A stretch of 64,000 nt of DNA, taken from assembly GCA_934476515.1 (NCBI GenBank), contig CAKSNZ010000001.1:124001-188000 (forward strand), in the 5' to 3' direction. Source of the DNA: an uncultured Ruminococcus sp. (GTDB taxonomy: Bacteria > Bacillota > Clostridia > Oscillospirales > Acutalibacteraceae). The translations under genes were made by a program, and so were the position numbers. Below the pieces are notes generated by a model that did not search any database, was not told the DNA's origin, and worked only from the letters and a program-made list of their open reading frames with translations. This document shows, piece by piece, positions 1-8,518 of this stretch (its first letter is position 1; the number at the start of each line of letters is the position of its first letter).

Positions 1-549
1 GCTGTTGAAGAAGTCAAAGTCTGTTTCAACATATGTGAAACCGTTAATTCTTGAGATGATGTAAGCAGCATCCTTACCAAGACCGTTAAGGATAACTCTT
101 AGTGGTTCTTTTCTAGCCTTGTTAGCGTTTCTAGCAATACCGATAGCACCTTCAGCAGCAGCGAATGATTCGTGACCTGCTAGGAATGCGAAACACTTTG
201 TTTCGTCTCTAAGTAGCATTGCACCTAGGTTACCGTGACCTAGACCAACATTTCTCTGTTCTGCAACAGAACCAGGGATTGTAAATGCTTCAAGACCTAC
301 GCCGATAGCTTCAGCAGCTTCAGCAGCAGACTTAACGCCCTTCTTAAGACCGATAGCACAACCTAGTGTATAAGCCCAGCTAGCGTTTTCAAATGCGATT
401 GGCTGAACACCCTTAACGATTTCGTCTGGGTCAAAGCCGTTATCTAGACATAGCTGTCTTGCCTCTTCAAGAGAACCGATACCATTTTCAGCAAGGCACT
501 TCTCGATTTTTGGCATTCTTCTTTCCATACTTTCAAATGTAACTGCCAT
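1..549 (-). CDS. GGGtGRT family protein (N-terminal part, cut by window edge)
   Basis: The reading frame starts at the ATG complementary to 547-549, behind a strong AGGAGG-type site, and stays open to base 1, giving the first 183 residues. The sequence (start MAVTFESMERRMPKIEKCL; later LRDETKCFAFLAGHESFAAA) matches the GGGtGRT protein family as I remember it. That family is named for a glycine-rich motif which would lie beyond the window edge, and its biochemical role is unknown. It is the second gene after an iron-sulfur scaffold-like gene, 22 bases apart on the same strand, so a shared transcript and a role in iron-sulfur or related metal chemistry are likely. That role is inference from context only. 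Confidence 0.8.
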   Translation of the reverse strand, partial: MAVTFESMERRMPKIEKCLAENGIGSLEEARQLCLDNGFDPDEIVKGVQPIAFENASWAYTLGCAIGLKKGVKSAAEAAEAIGVGLEAFTIPGSVAEQRNVGLGHGNLGAMLLRDETKCFAFLAGHESFAAAEGAIGIARNANKARKEPLRVILNGLGKDAAYIISRINGFTYVETDFDFFNS

Positions 550-571
550 GTTTAAATCTCCTCCTTACTGA

Positions 572-1264
572 TTATTCTTCTCTTGGGTCAATGTACTTAG
601 CAGCGTTATCAAAACGGCCGTACTGACCAATGTTATTTTTATATGCTTCATCCGGTGTAACACCATGACGAATATCCTGCATCATCTTACCAAGATTTAC
701 AAACTGGTAACCGATAACTTCGTCATTTTCGTCAAGAGCTGTCTTAAGAACATAGCCTTCTGCCATTTCCATAAAACGAACACCCTTAGCCTTTGTTGAG
801 AACATAGTACCAACCTGTGAACGAAGGCCCTTACCAAGGTCTTCTAGACCGGCACCGATTGGAAGACCGTCTTCTGAGAAAGCAGTCTGTGAACGACCGT
901 ATACTAGCTGTTCAAAAATGTTCTTCATAGCTGTGTTAATAGCATCACAAACAAGGTCTGTGTTTAGACATTCTAGTAGAGTCTTGCCAGGTAGAATTTC
1001 TGCAGCCATAGCAGCTGAGTGAGTCATACCTGAGCAACCAACTGTTTCTACAAGAGCTTCTTCAACAATACCGTCTTTTACGTTTAGTGATAGCTTACAT
1101 GCGCCCTGCTGAGGAGCACACCAACCAATACCATGTGAAAAACCTGAAATATCTTTGATTTCATAAGATTTTACCCATTTACCTTCTTCAGGAATAGGTG
1201 CAGGACCGTGCTTTGGTCCTTTTGTTACAGTACACATATTCATTACTTCATTAGAATAATTCAT
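572..1264 (-). CDS. NifU-like iron-sulfur cluster assembly scaffold protein
   Basis: A 230-residue protein of the NifU_N/IscU-like fold. The N-terminal half carries SHGIGWCAPQQGACKLSLNV and ETVGCSGMTHSAAMAAEI, placing conserved cysteines where scaffold proteins hold a nascent cluster. It is longer than housekeeping IscU (about 130 residues) and has a C-terminal extension ending near YIDPREE. I chose the ATG at 1264 because AAAGGAG lies just ahead of it; an in-frame upstream ATG adds 15 residues without a site. It is followed 22 bases on by the GGGtGRT gene, a pairing I recognise from other Ruminococcaceae. A TTGATA/TATAAT promoter lies about 55 bases upstream. Function as a scaffold is inferred from the family. 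Confidence 0.82.
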   Translation of the reverse strand: MNYSNEVMNMCTVTKGPKHGPAPIPEEGKWVKSYEIKDISGFSHGIGWCAPQQGACKLSLNVKDGIVEEALVETVGCSGMTHSAAMAAEILPGKTLLECLNTDLVCDAINTAMKNIFEQLVYGRSQTAFSEDGLPIGAGLEDLGKGLRSQVGTMFSTKAKGVRFMEMAEGYVLKTALDENDEVIGYQFVNLGKMMQDIRHGVTPDEAYKNNIGQYGRFDNAAKYIDPREE

Positions 1265-1317
1265 TGTACTTAACTCCTTTCTTTGATTTGTTTGAGAAAG
1301 TCCTCTCATACAAGGTA

Positions 1318-1346
1318 ATTATAATCTTTTTTCAGTATTTTATCAA
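1318..1346 (-). promoter_or_regulatory. Promoter of the iron-sulfur scaffold operon
   Basis: Read on the minus strand, TTGATA (1341-1346), 17 bases, TATAAT (1318-1323). It gives a leader of about 45 bases before the ATG at 1264. Confidence 0.7.
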
Positions 1347-1430
1347 GCATTTTTCTTTATTATTTGCTATTTTTTATCATATTAACTTTTGTTTAAAGAT
1401 TTTTTGACTTTATTTTAACTTTGCATAATA

Positions 1431-1458
1431 AAAATAGCCCCAAAACTTGGAGCTATCT
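1431..1458 (-). terminator. Terminator of the Ig-like secreted protein gene
   Basis: An 8-9 bp stem (GATAGCTCC / GGGGCTAT, one mismatch) followed by T5 in the minus-strand sense, directly after the stop at 1469. Confidence 0.7.
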
Positions 1459-1468
1459 TTATCTATCG

Positions 1469-2656
1469 TTATTTTACTGTAATCTTACATTTTGCAGACT
1501 TTTTACTGCCATCAGTTGTTGATACAGTAATTACTGCTTTACCCTTTTTCTTACCAATAACCTTACCCTTTGAATTTACAGTAGCAACAAGCTTTTTGTT
1601 TGTTTTCCAAGTAACTTTCTTGTTGCTTGTTGTGTTAGGATTTACAGTTGCTTTTAGTGTATAAGCACTACCTTTTTTCAAAGTTTTGTTATTTACATTT
1701 AGTTTAATCTTGGTTGCTTTCTGAACAACTTTTACTTTACAAATGGATTTAACTGTATTATCACTTGCAAGTTTTGCAGTAATTGTACAAAATCCATTTG
1801 ATACAGTTGTCACCTTACCGTTCTTATCTACTTTTGCAACTTTACTGTTACTTGAGGACCAAATAACTCTTTTATTTGTTAGTTCACTTGGTGTAACAGT
1901 TGCTACTAGCTTGGTAGAAATATTCTTGTTTGTTTTTGCAAGGGTAAGACTATTTTTACTTAAACTTATTTTACCTTTAACTATTGGTACAGTTGTAGGC
2001 TCTGTAGTTGTAGAGTCTGATGAAATTGGCTCTGCAACTGCATAAATAATATTTATCTCTTTATCACAACTTACATAATATGTGCCGTCACCATTATCTT
2101 TACAAATATACTGTTGATAATAATAATCGCCATCATTTTCTTTCATCAATCCATAATAGATTACAGTAGTTAGCTTATAGCCATCGTTTGGAGTAATTAT
2201 CTCGCTATAATGACAACCACTTAATACAACATTTGACTTACCTGATGATGTACAATTTACAAGATTGCGACTTATAGTTATATACCTGCTATTACCGATA
2301 ACTTCGGTTGTATCGGCAGTTTTTTCATAAGCCTTTGCAATAATCTTAACATCATCAGTAACTTTTGAAATAATAATCTTATATGATTCGTCTGTTATTT
2401 TTTGAGGATAAACAACCTGATCCCCCATCATCGCTCTTACATCCATACCATCAAAATTTTTGACAATATTTGATGTAATAGTCGCAACATATGAGTCACC
2501 TTTCTTTACAGTTTTATCTGTATTTGAAATAGTAACATTATTTGATGAAACATATTCTATACTACAAGTTTCAGTTGTTACTGCAAAAGCAGATACCCCT
2601 ACAAATGATGATAAAATCATCATTACCGATAAAATAATTGATATTGTCCTTTTCAT
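1469..2656 (-). CDS. Secreted protein with two bacterial Ig-like (BIG2) domains
   Basis: A 395-residue exported protein. Residues 1-26 form a signal peptide (MKRTISIILSVMMILSSFV, cleavage after SAFA). The middle (about 30-225) is not recognised. The C-terminal 170 residues are two tandem BIG2 repeats, visible from the repeated pattern L-x-K-G-x-x-x-x-L-x-A-T-V-x-P and V-x-W-x-(S/T)-(S/N)-x-x-x-V-A-x-V. There is no cell-wall anchor or dockerin, so it is probably released or loosely wall-bound. The ATG at 2656 is preferred over an in-frame start 14 codons upstream because AAGGAGG precedes it. BIG2 domains usually serve as spacers or adhesion modules; substrate unknown. Confidence 0.75.
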   Translation of the reverse strand: MKRTISIILSVMMILSSFVGVSAFAVTTETCSIEYVSSNNVTISNTDKTVKKGDSYVATITSNIVKNFDGMDVRAMMGDQVVYPQKITDESYKIIISKVTDDVKIIAKAYEKTADTTEVIGNSRYITISRNLVNCTSSGKSNVVLSGCHYSEIITPNDGYKLTTVIYYGLMKENDGDYYYQQYICKDNGDGTYYVSCDKEINIIYAVAEPISSDSTTTEPTTVPIVKGKISLSKNSLTLAKTNKNISTKLVATVTPSELTNKRVIWSSSNSKVAKVDKNGKVTTVSNGFCTITAKLASDNTVKSICKVKVVQKATKIKLNVNNKTLKKGSAYTLKATVNPNTTSNKKVTWKTNKKLVATVNSKGKVIGKKKGKAVITVSTTDGSKKSAKCKITVK

Positions 2657-2669
2657 GCATATCCTCCTT

Positions 2670-2698
2670 AGTTTATCTTTCAACAGGAAATTTGTCAA
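2670..2698 (-). promoter_or_regulatory. Promoter of the Ig-like secreted protein
   Basis: Minus-strand TTGACA (2693-2698), 17 bases, TAAACT (2670-2675). Transcription would start only about 7-9 bases before the ATG at 2656, so the leader barely includes the ribosome-binding site. A second candidate with -10 TATAAT lies farther upstream. Confidence 0.5.
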
Positions 2699-2854
2699 TT
2701 ATTCCCATTATATATTGTTGAATTAACTTACAATCCATCACCATTATTATAACATATATTATAAAAAAATGTTACATTTTTACAATATTCGTATATGAAA
2801 AATGTCACACCACATTTGTATATATTGCACAAATTAGTATACATTTTAAACAAA

Positions 2855-2890
2855 CAAAAACACCCTTGAATTAAATTCAAGAGTGCTTTG
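2855..2890 (-). terminator. Terminator of the yhgE-like gene
   Basis: Inverted repeat 2861-2885 (CACxCTTGAATT / AATTCAAGxGTG) with a T-rich tract on the minus strand, 45 bases after the stop. Confidence 0.75.
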
Positions 2891-2933
2891 CATTTTGTTA
2901 TTATATTTTGGAAGAATATACGGAATAATCTAA

Positions 2934-5876
2934 TTAATCCTTAAATGGAACTGAGAAAGCCTCATCAAGTAGTCTTGATAGACCATATTTCTTTTCATTC
3001 TTGCTCTTAACCTTTACTGTAGTTACAATAATGCTTAGTGCAATAAATACTGCTGCAAAACCGGCAAGTACAAGCATAATACCTGTAATATCCTGACCTG
3101 TAGCAATTGTCATTCTAAATCCGTCAACTGCATAAGAGAATGGGAAGAATGGTTTCATTGTTCTGTAGATACTTGGTGAAAGGTCAAGTGGATATGTACC
3201 ACCGGCACAACCAAGTTGTAGAACTAGAAGAACAAGTAATGCGAATGAACCAACCTTACCAAGGATAATGTTGAAGAAGTATGCAATTGCTGTAAATGCT
3301 ACAGAAGTCATAATAGCTAAAGCAAATGTTCTGCCAACATAAGCAGGATCCATACCATTAACATTAATTAGAAGTGTTACCAGAACTGCACCTGCACCAA
3401 CTGCAAATAATGCAAGTTCAAATAGTTTTCTAATCCAAAGTTTCTTCTTTCTTCTGATACGCTTAGGGTCATTTTCTGCACCGGTTACAACACAGAATGA
3501 AATACCTGCTACCCAAAGACCTGCACACATCATATATGCTGCCATAGCTGAACCGTTGTTAGCTACCTTAGAAACCTGAGTTTCATTTGCATTTACAGGA
3601 GAAGCAAACATCTTCTTCTGCTTACTTGAGATTGTTGTATTCTTAGCAGTATCAGCACCCTTCTTAAGTGCTTCCTTAAGAGTTGTAACACCCTTATCAA
3701 CTGTTGTTAAGCCCTTACCTAAAGTCTTTGAACCATCATGAAGTTTATCTGCACCATCAGAAATCTTTGTTGCACCACTTGCAAGTTCTTTACTACCGGA
3801 AACAAGCTTATCATTGTTATCCATTAACTGTTTTGTACCATTTGCAAGAGTTGTTGAACCGTTAAATAGTTGTTCAATACCACTTGAAAGTGTTGGTACA
3901 CTGTCTTTTAGTTTATTAGCACCATTTGATAAATCGGTAGCACCCTTATTAAGAGTCTTGTTGTTATCAGTTAATTTCTTAGTACCATCAGCAAGTGTCT
4001 TAACACCACCTGTGTATGTTGTAACACCGGTCTTTAGTGACTTAGTACCGTCATTTAGGCTCTTAGCACCATCGTTAAGGCTCTTACTGTTGTCATTTAA
4101 CTGTTTTGTACCCTTTGCAAGAGTATCAACACCACCTGTGTATGTTGATAAACCTGTTTTTAGAGTATCAATACCACCATCTAGCTGAGAAGCACCAATT
4201 TTAAGAGCAGTAGCACCTGGGATAAGCTTTGTATCAAGTGTATCCTTAACTGAACTTAAACCACTATATAGTTCAGTTAATTGCTTACTTGCAGTAGGTA
4301 GTAGTAATTCTGAGTTATCATTAATCTTCTTTACTGATTTCTTTACAGTATCAACTGACTTGCCAACTTCTTTAGCTGTTGAAGCTGCTGTCTTTAGGTC
4401 AGCACCGGCAGTTGTTAAGTTAGACTGTACACCGGATAAACCTGCACCGATTTCTTTTGCTGAAGATTTTAAACCGTTAATTACAGATGCTTGAGTTGCT
4501 GCATCAAGGCTCTTAAACCAACTTGAAGTAGAAATTGTTGAAATTTCTTTTTGTAAAGATGCAAGACCATCTGATGCTGATTTTAGTTCAGTACCGGCAG
4601 TTGTAATATCAACACCAACAGTTGTTAGGTCGCTTTCAAGTGTTGACTCTTCTGCGTTTTGTAGGCTATCGTTTAACTGAGAAATACCAGTGTTTAGAGA
4701 AGTAAGACCACTTGAAAGTTTCTTTAGCTTTTCTGCATTTTCATCAGTTACTGACTTTGCAAGTTCACCGGACATTTTGTTAAGTCCTGACTTTAAAGTT
4801 GAAGTACCTGTTGACAATATGCTTGAACCTGTCTTTAGAGAAAAAGCACCAATGTTAAGTGTGCTTGAACTTTGTGACAATGTTTGAGCACCTGTGTTAG
4901 CAGTTGCAACACCGGCAGTATATGTCTTTAGGCCGGACTTTAAAGTTGTTGTACCGTTATGCAAAGTAGAAACGCCGTTATTTAGTGTGCTTGAATTTTT
5001 GTTAAGTGTTTGAGCACCTGTGTTAGCAGCTGCAACACCGTCAGTATAAGTTTTGATACCATCTTTTAATGATACGCCACCATTTGCTAAAGCACTAATA
5101 CCACTTGAAAGAGTAGGTACATTAAGATTTAATTCTCTTAAGCCTTCCTCAATTCTCATAGCACCGTCATTAACAGAAGAAACACCGTTAGTATATGTTA
5201 CAAGACCTGTATTTAGTGTATTTGCACCATTAGCAAATGTTACTGAGCTATCTGCTAAAGTCTTTAGGTTAGTTGTAATAGTGTCATTACCATCTGAAAG
5301 TTTACCAACACCGTCATTTAGCTTCTGTGCACCATCAACTGCATCATAAAGGCTATCAGCTGTATCTCCAATAGTATCAAAAACTGTCTGTGTATAAGTT
5401 TCTGTTACTGTATGTTCGATTTCTGTTTTGATTTTTCCCAAAGCAGTTGAACTCATCTTAGAGGCAATGTAGTTTTTGCCCGGATTAGTTTTGTAGTCAA
5501 GCTCCATCTTCTTAGGATTTGCATCCATTAAAGTTGTTGCATTTTTTGAAAAATCTTTCGGAATGGTAATTACCATATAATATGTACCATTCTCAATACC
5601 TTGTTCAGCTGTATCGCTATCAACAAAATTGAATTTCAAGGAATCATTATCCTTTAGTTTGTCTACAAGGTCATCCCCAATGGACAATGTTTTGTCATTG
5701 TACTCAACGGATTTGTCATAATTCACCACAGCTACCGGTAGGTCGCCTATGTTACCATAAGGATCCCACATTGAGCCCAAGAATACACAAGCGTATATTG
5801 ATGGAATCAACATTACAATACAAATCGCAATAATCGGTAAGACCTTGAGTATGAAAGTTTTTCTCTTTTTACTCAT
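2934..5876 (-). CDS. YhgE/Pip-family membrane protein with a long repeat region
   Basis: A 980-residue protein of the YhgE/Pip (phage infection protein) family, related to ABC-2 type permeases and to type VII secretion accessory proteins. One transmembrane helix (about 11-32) is followed by the typical extracellular start (GSMWDPYGNIGDLPVAVVNY). Residues about 180-770 are an array of short degenerate repeats (L-x-x-G-x-x-x-L-x-x-G) predicted to form a long helical stalk. About five transmembrane helices follow (770-960), starting AYMMCAGLWVAG and including the family feature AGGTYPLDLSP. It is divergent from a TetR regulator gene 148 bases away, which probably controls it. In this family roles range from phage receptor to export; the substrate here is unknown. 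Confidence 0.85.
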   Translation of the reverse strand: MSKKRKTFILKVLPIIAICIVMLIPSIYACVFLGSMWDPYGNIGDLPVAVVNYDKSVEYNDKTLSIGDDLVDKLKDNDSLKFNFVDSDTAEQGIENGTYYMVITIPKDFSKNATTLMDANPKKMELDYKTNPGKNYIASKMSSTALGKIKTEIEHTVTETYTQTVFDTIGDTADSLYDAVDGAQKLNDGVGKLSDGNDTITTNLKTLADSSVTFANGANTLNTGLVTYTNGVSSVNDGAMRIEEGLRELNLNVPTLSSGISALANGGVSLKDGIKTYTDGVAAANTGAQTLNKNSSTLNNGVSTLHNGTTTLKSGLKTYTAGVATANTGAQTLSQSSSTLNIGAFSLKTGSSILSTGTSTLKSGLNKMSGELAKSVTDENAEKLKKLSSGLTSLNTGISQLNDSLQNAEESTLESDLTTVGVDITTAGTELKSASDGLASLQKEISTISTSSWFKSLDAATQASVINGLKSSAKEIGAGLSGVQSNLTTAGADLKTAASTAKEVGKSVDTVKKSVKKINDNSELLLPTASKQLTELYSGLSSVKDTLDTKLIPGATALKIGASQLDGGIDTLKTGLSTYTGGVDTLAKGTKQLNDNSKSLNDGAKSLNDGTKSLKTGVTTYTGGVKTLADGTKKLTDNNKTLNKGATDLSNGANKLKDSVPTLSSGIEQLFNGSTTLANGTKQLMDNNDKLVSGSKELASGATKISDGADKLHDGSKTLGKGLTTVDKGVTTLKEALKKGADTAKNTTISSKQKKMFASPVNANETQVSKVANNGSAMAAYMMCAGLWVAGISFCVVTGAENDPKRIRRKKKLWIRKLFELALFAVGAGAVLVTLLINVNGMDPAYVGRTFALAIMTSVAFTAIAYFFNIILGKVGSFALLVLLVLQLGCAGGTYPLDLSPSIYRTMKPFFPFSYAVDGFRMTIATGQDITGIMLVLAGFAAVFIALSIIVTTVKVKSKNEKKYGLSRLLDEAFSVPFKD

Positions 5877-5928
5877 ACAATCACCTCATAAAAAATTAAA
5901 CATAGTGTTGATTTCTTGAACATTTTCT

Positions 5929-5956
5929 ATTATACTAGTATTGTAAAAAAACACAA
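5929..5956 (-). promoter_or_regulatory. Promoter of the yhgE-like gene
   Basis: Minus-strand TTGTGT (5951-5956), 16 bases, TATAAT (5929-5934). It lies next to the left arm of the candidate operator at 5961-6004. Confidence 0.55.
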
Positions 5957-5960
5957 TAAG

Positions 5961-6004
5961 CAATTTACAACTATATGCATGATAATGAACATACTTGTAA
6001 ATTG
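5961..6004. promoter_or_regulatory. Candidate TetR operator
   Basis: A perfect 10-bp inverted repeat, CAATTTACAA (5961-5970) and TTGTAAATTG (5995-6004), spaced by 24 bases in the divergent intergenic region. It borders the minus-strand promoter on one side and the regulator's own start on the other. Confidence 0.5.
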
Positions 6005-6024
6005 TGTTGAGAAGGTGAAATTTT

Positions 6025-6576
6025 ATGGGTACACAGGACAGAAGAATTAGGAAAACCAGGGCCGTTCTAAAAAGTTCACTACTTTCTCTAATGAAAGAGA
6101 AAAGTGTGAAACACATTACGGTAAAAGAGTTGTGTGACAAGGCAGACATTAACAGAGGGACTTTTTATCTTCATTATACAGATGTATTTGATATGTTAGA
6201 ACAAATTGAGGACGATATGTTTAGAGAGCTTGATGAATTTCTTGTTCCTATTGACAAGCAAGATGATGTTCTAAATGAAGAACTTTTCAGAGAAGTTTTT
6301 ATCTTTGTAAAGAACAACAATGAATTTTGTCAGGTTATGCTTTCTGATAGAGGTGAAATTGCCTTTACTAAAAAGCTGATTAAGTTCTTGCATAGTAAAT
6401 TTACAAATCACTTTGGTGATACTAATGCAGCAGAGCATTACTTTTCTTTTATGGTGTTTGGTGTTTTGGGCATAATTGAAAGTTGGCTTAATAATGGTAT
6501 GAAGGAAACTCCCGAAGAAATGGCAGAAATTTGTTCTAATATTATTCAAAACAAAATCAGAGAACAACTTAACTAA
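6025..6576 (+). CDS. TetR/AcrR-family transcriptional regulator
   Basis: A 183-residue regulator. Residues 8-55 are the TetR helix-turn-helix (RRIRKTRAVLKSSLLSLM, then ITVKELCDKADINRGTFYLH), with the family signature GTFYLHY ending the recognition helix. The C-terminal ligand-binding part (70-183) resembles the TetR_C_33/C_8 type found beside YhgE/Pip genes. It is transcribed divergently from the YhgE-like gene, so repression of that gene and of itself through the inverted repeat in between is the simplest model. The effector is unknown. GGAGAAGGTG-like sequence precedes the ATG. Confidence 0.85.
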   Translation: MGTQDRRIRKTRAVLKSSLLSLMKEKSVKHITVKELCDKADINRGTFYLHYTDVFDMLEQIEDDMFRELDEFLVPIDKQDDVLNEELFREVFIFVKNNNEFCQVMLSDRGEIAFTKKLIKFLHSKFTNHFGDTNAAEHYFSFMVFGVLGIIESWLNNGMKETPEEMAEICSNIIQNKIREQLN

Positions 6577-6590
6577 ATTTTTCTATGAAA

Positions 6591-6619
6591 AAAGGTCGGT
6601 ACTTATTGTACCGACCTTT
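6591..6619. terminator. Bidirectional terminator
   Basis: 12-bp perfect stem AAAGGTCGGTAC / GTACCGACCTTT with a 5-base loop, flanked by A- and T-rich tracts, between the converging regulator and ABC transporter genes. Confidence 0.9.
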
Positions 6620-6634
6620 CTGTTATTTATTAAG

Positions 6635-7429
6635 TTAAGATAACAACATTTTGTCTGACTCAGCATCTTCACCGGCAATCTCAGCAAATTTAGCCATAAG
6701 GTCAGCTTTTGTTAGTTTCTTCTTTTCTTCACCTTGAACATCATAGATAATCTGACCGTTGTTCATCATAATAAGTCTGTTACCATGAACAATAGCATCA
6801 TTCATATTATGAGTAATCATCATTGCAGTCAACTTATCTCTCTCAATAATTTCTTCAGAAATCTGTAGAACCTTAGCAGCAGTTGTAGGGTCAAGTGCTG
6901 CAGTATGTTCATCAAGAAGTAGTAACTTTGGTGTTTGTAAAGATGCCATAAGAAGAGTTAAAGCCTGTCTTTGACCACCGGAAAGAAGTCCTACCTTTGA
7001 TGTCATTCTGTCCTCAAGTCCTAAGCCTAAAATCTTTAACTTTTCGTGGAACATTTCTTTTTCTTTCTTAGTAATTCCCCACTTTAAAGTTCTTTTCTTG
7101 CCTCGTCTATAGGCAAGGGCTAAGTTCTCAATAATCTGCATATCAGGAGCAGTACCCATCATAGGGTCTTGGAAAACTCTACCGATAAATTTTGCTCTTT
7201 TATATTCAGGTAAACCTGTAACATTTACACCGTCAAGGATAATGCTACCGTTATCAACAGGCCATACACCTGTAATAGCATTCATCAAAGTTGATTTACC
7301 TGCACCGTTACCACCGATAATAGTAACAAAGTCACCCGGATTAAGGTGGAGAGAAACTTTGTCCAGTGCTTTCTTTTCATTAATTGTACCGGGATTAAAG
7401 GTTTTTTCAATAGAATTAATCTTTAGCAT
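6635..7429 (-). CDS. ABC transporter ATP-binding protein (TrpZ-like)
   Basis: A 264-residue ATPase with Walker A GGNGAGKST (about 39-47), Q-loop VFQDP, signature LLSGGQRQA, Walker B LLLLDEHTAALDP and the H-loop MITHNM. Unusually, the residue after Walker B is EH, as in ATPases partnered with the ABC_sub_bind (TrpX/YtlA-type) binding proteins. It is the last gene of a three-gene importer operon; its start overlaps the end of the permease gene by 14 bases. It powers uptake at the inner face of the membrane. The substrate is probably an amino acid or small aromatic molecule, judging only from the trpXYZ system of streptococci. Confidence 0.88.
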   Translation of the reverse strand: MLKINSIEKTFNPGTINEKKALDKVSLHLNPGDFVTIIGGNGAGKSTLMNAITGVWPVDNGSIILDGVNVTGLPEYKRAKFIGRVFQDPMMGTAPDMQIIENLALAYRRGKKRTLKWGITKKEKEMFHEKLKILGLGLEDRMTSKVGLLSGGQRQALTLLMASLQTPKLLLLDEHTAALDPTTAAKVLQISEEIIERDKLTAMMITHNMNDAIVHGNRLIMMNNGQIIYDVQGEEKKKLTKADLMAKFAEIAGEDAESDKMLLS

Positions 7430-8381
7430 CTAACTTCTCTCCTCTCTTTTTAGCTTTACTAAATGAACTTTTACTCTTTGACTTTAAGTAAGGAACTGCT
7501 AGGAACAATGCAACGATAATTGCAGTAAATAGCTTTAGGTCGTTTGAATTTAACTTTAGCCACAATACAATTGTCATAATGAAGTAATAGATAATACCAC
7601 CGATTACAACAAAAACAAGTTTACCGATAAAGTTCATCTTCTTGCCTAAGATAGCCATACCGATAGCCTCACCGATAATAACTGCTGCAAGACCTGTTAC
7701 GATAGCACCTCTACCTTGGTTAATATCGGCAAAGCCTTGATACTGAGTCATTAAACCACCTGAAAGTGCTACGATACCATTTGATAATGAAAGACCGATA
7801 ACTTTCATTGTTGAAATATTGATACCTTGTGCGCTACTCATTGAGTGGTTACTACCTGTTGCTCTAAGTGCTGAACCTTGTTCTGTACCAAAATACCAAT
7901 ATAACAAAGCAATAAGTGCTACTGCAAAAATAACAGAAACAATAATTGCCTGTGGTACATTGCCAAGAGTAACATACAAATCCTTTTCACCAAAAGCAAA
8001 TGATTTATTTGATGAGAAGTCCATAATTCTTAGGTTAATAGAATATAGAGCAATCTGTGTTAAGATACCTGCAAGAATAGCCGGAATACCTAACTTAGTA
8101 TGTAAAATACCTGTAACAAAACCTGCCACAAGTCCGGCAAGTACTGCAATAATTAAGCAAGACCACATAGGGAAACCTGCAAGTTTTAACATAATTGTTA
8201 CTGCACCACCGGTTGTAAAAGTACCGTCAACTGAAAGGTCGGCAACATCAAGTAGCCTAAAAGTAATGTAAACTCCCAAAGCCATAATACCCCAAATAAT
8301 ACCTTGAGCAACTGCACCGGGTAAATTATTTAGAAGTTGTAGTGGACTAAGGGAGCTAAAGTATGACATAATAGCGTCCAT
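7416..8381 (-). CDS. ABC transporter permease (TrpY-like)
   Basis: A 321-residue, roughly 9-helix permease of the BPD_transp_2 class (branched-chain amino acid/ribose type). The family hallmarks IIWGIMALGVYITFRLLDVA near the N terminus and QGSALRATGSNHSMSSAQGI are present. It sits between the binding protein and the ATPase, overlapping the latter by 14 bases, so the two are translationally coupled. The C-terminal tail is short and basic (KSKSKSSFSKAKKRGEK). Confidence 0.88.
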   Translation of the reverse strand: MDAIMSYFSSLSPLQLLNNLPGAVAQGIIWGIMALGVYITFRLLDVADLSVDGTFTTGGAVTIMLKLAGFPMWSCLIIAVLAGLVAGFVTGILHTKLGIPAILAGILTQIALYSINLRIMDFSSNKSFAFGEKDLYVTLGNVPQAIIVSVIFAVALIALLYWYFGTEQGSALRATGSNHSMSSAQGINISTMKVIGLSLSNGIVALSGGLMTQYQGFADINQGRGAIVTGLAAVIIGEAIGMAILGKKMNFIGKLVFVVIGGIIYYFIMTIVLWLKLNSNDLKLFTAIIVALFLAVPYLKSKSKSSFSKAKKRGEKLDAKD

Positions 8382-8409
8382 TTTTATCCTCCTATAATTA
8401 CGTCCAAAA

Positions 8410-8450
8410 GCATATAAATGTATTTTCTACCTTGAAACACATTTATATGC
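8410..8450 (-). other. Hairpin between binding-protein and permease genes
   Basis: A 12-bp perfect inverted repeat, GCATATAAATGT (8410-8421) and ACATTTATATGC (8439-8450), followed by TTTT in the minus sense. Together with the next hairpin it may limit read-through, so that the binding protein is made in excess. Confidence 0.55.
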
Positions 8451-8472
8451 CTTTGAACTGACTTTATTAATT

Positions 8473-8500
8473 AGGGGTTGACATAAGCCAACCCCTATTT
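8473..8500. terminator. Hairpin after the binding-protein gene
   Basis: Stem AGGGGTTG / CAACCCCT with an 8-base loop; T-rich on the plus side (ATTTTTGTTT) and A-rich on the minus-side entry. On the minus strand no strong U-tract follows, so it may be partial terminator or 3' mRNA protector. Confidence 0.55.
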
Positions 8501-8518
8501 TTGTTTAGTAAATTTTAA

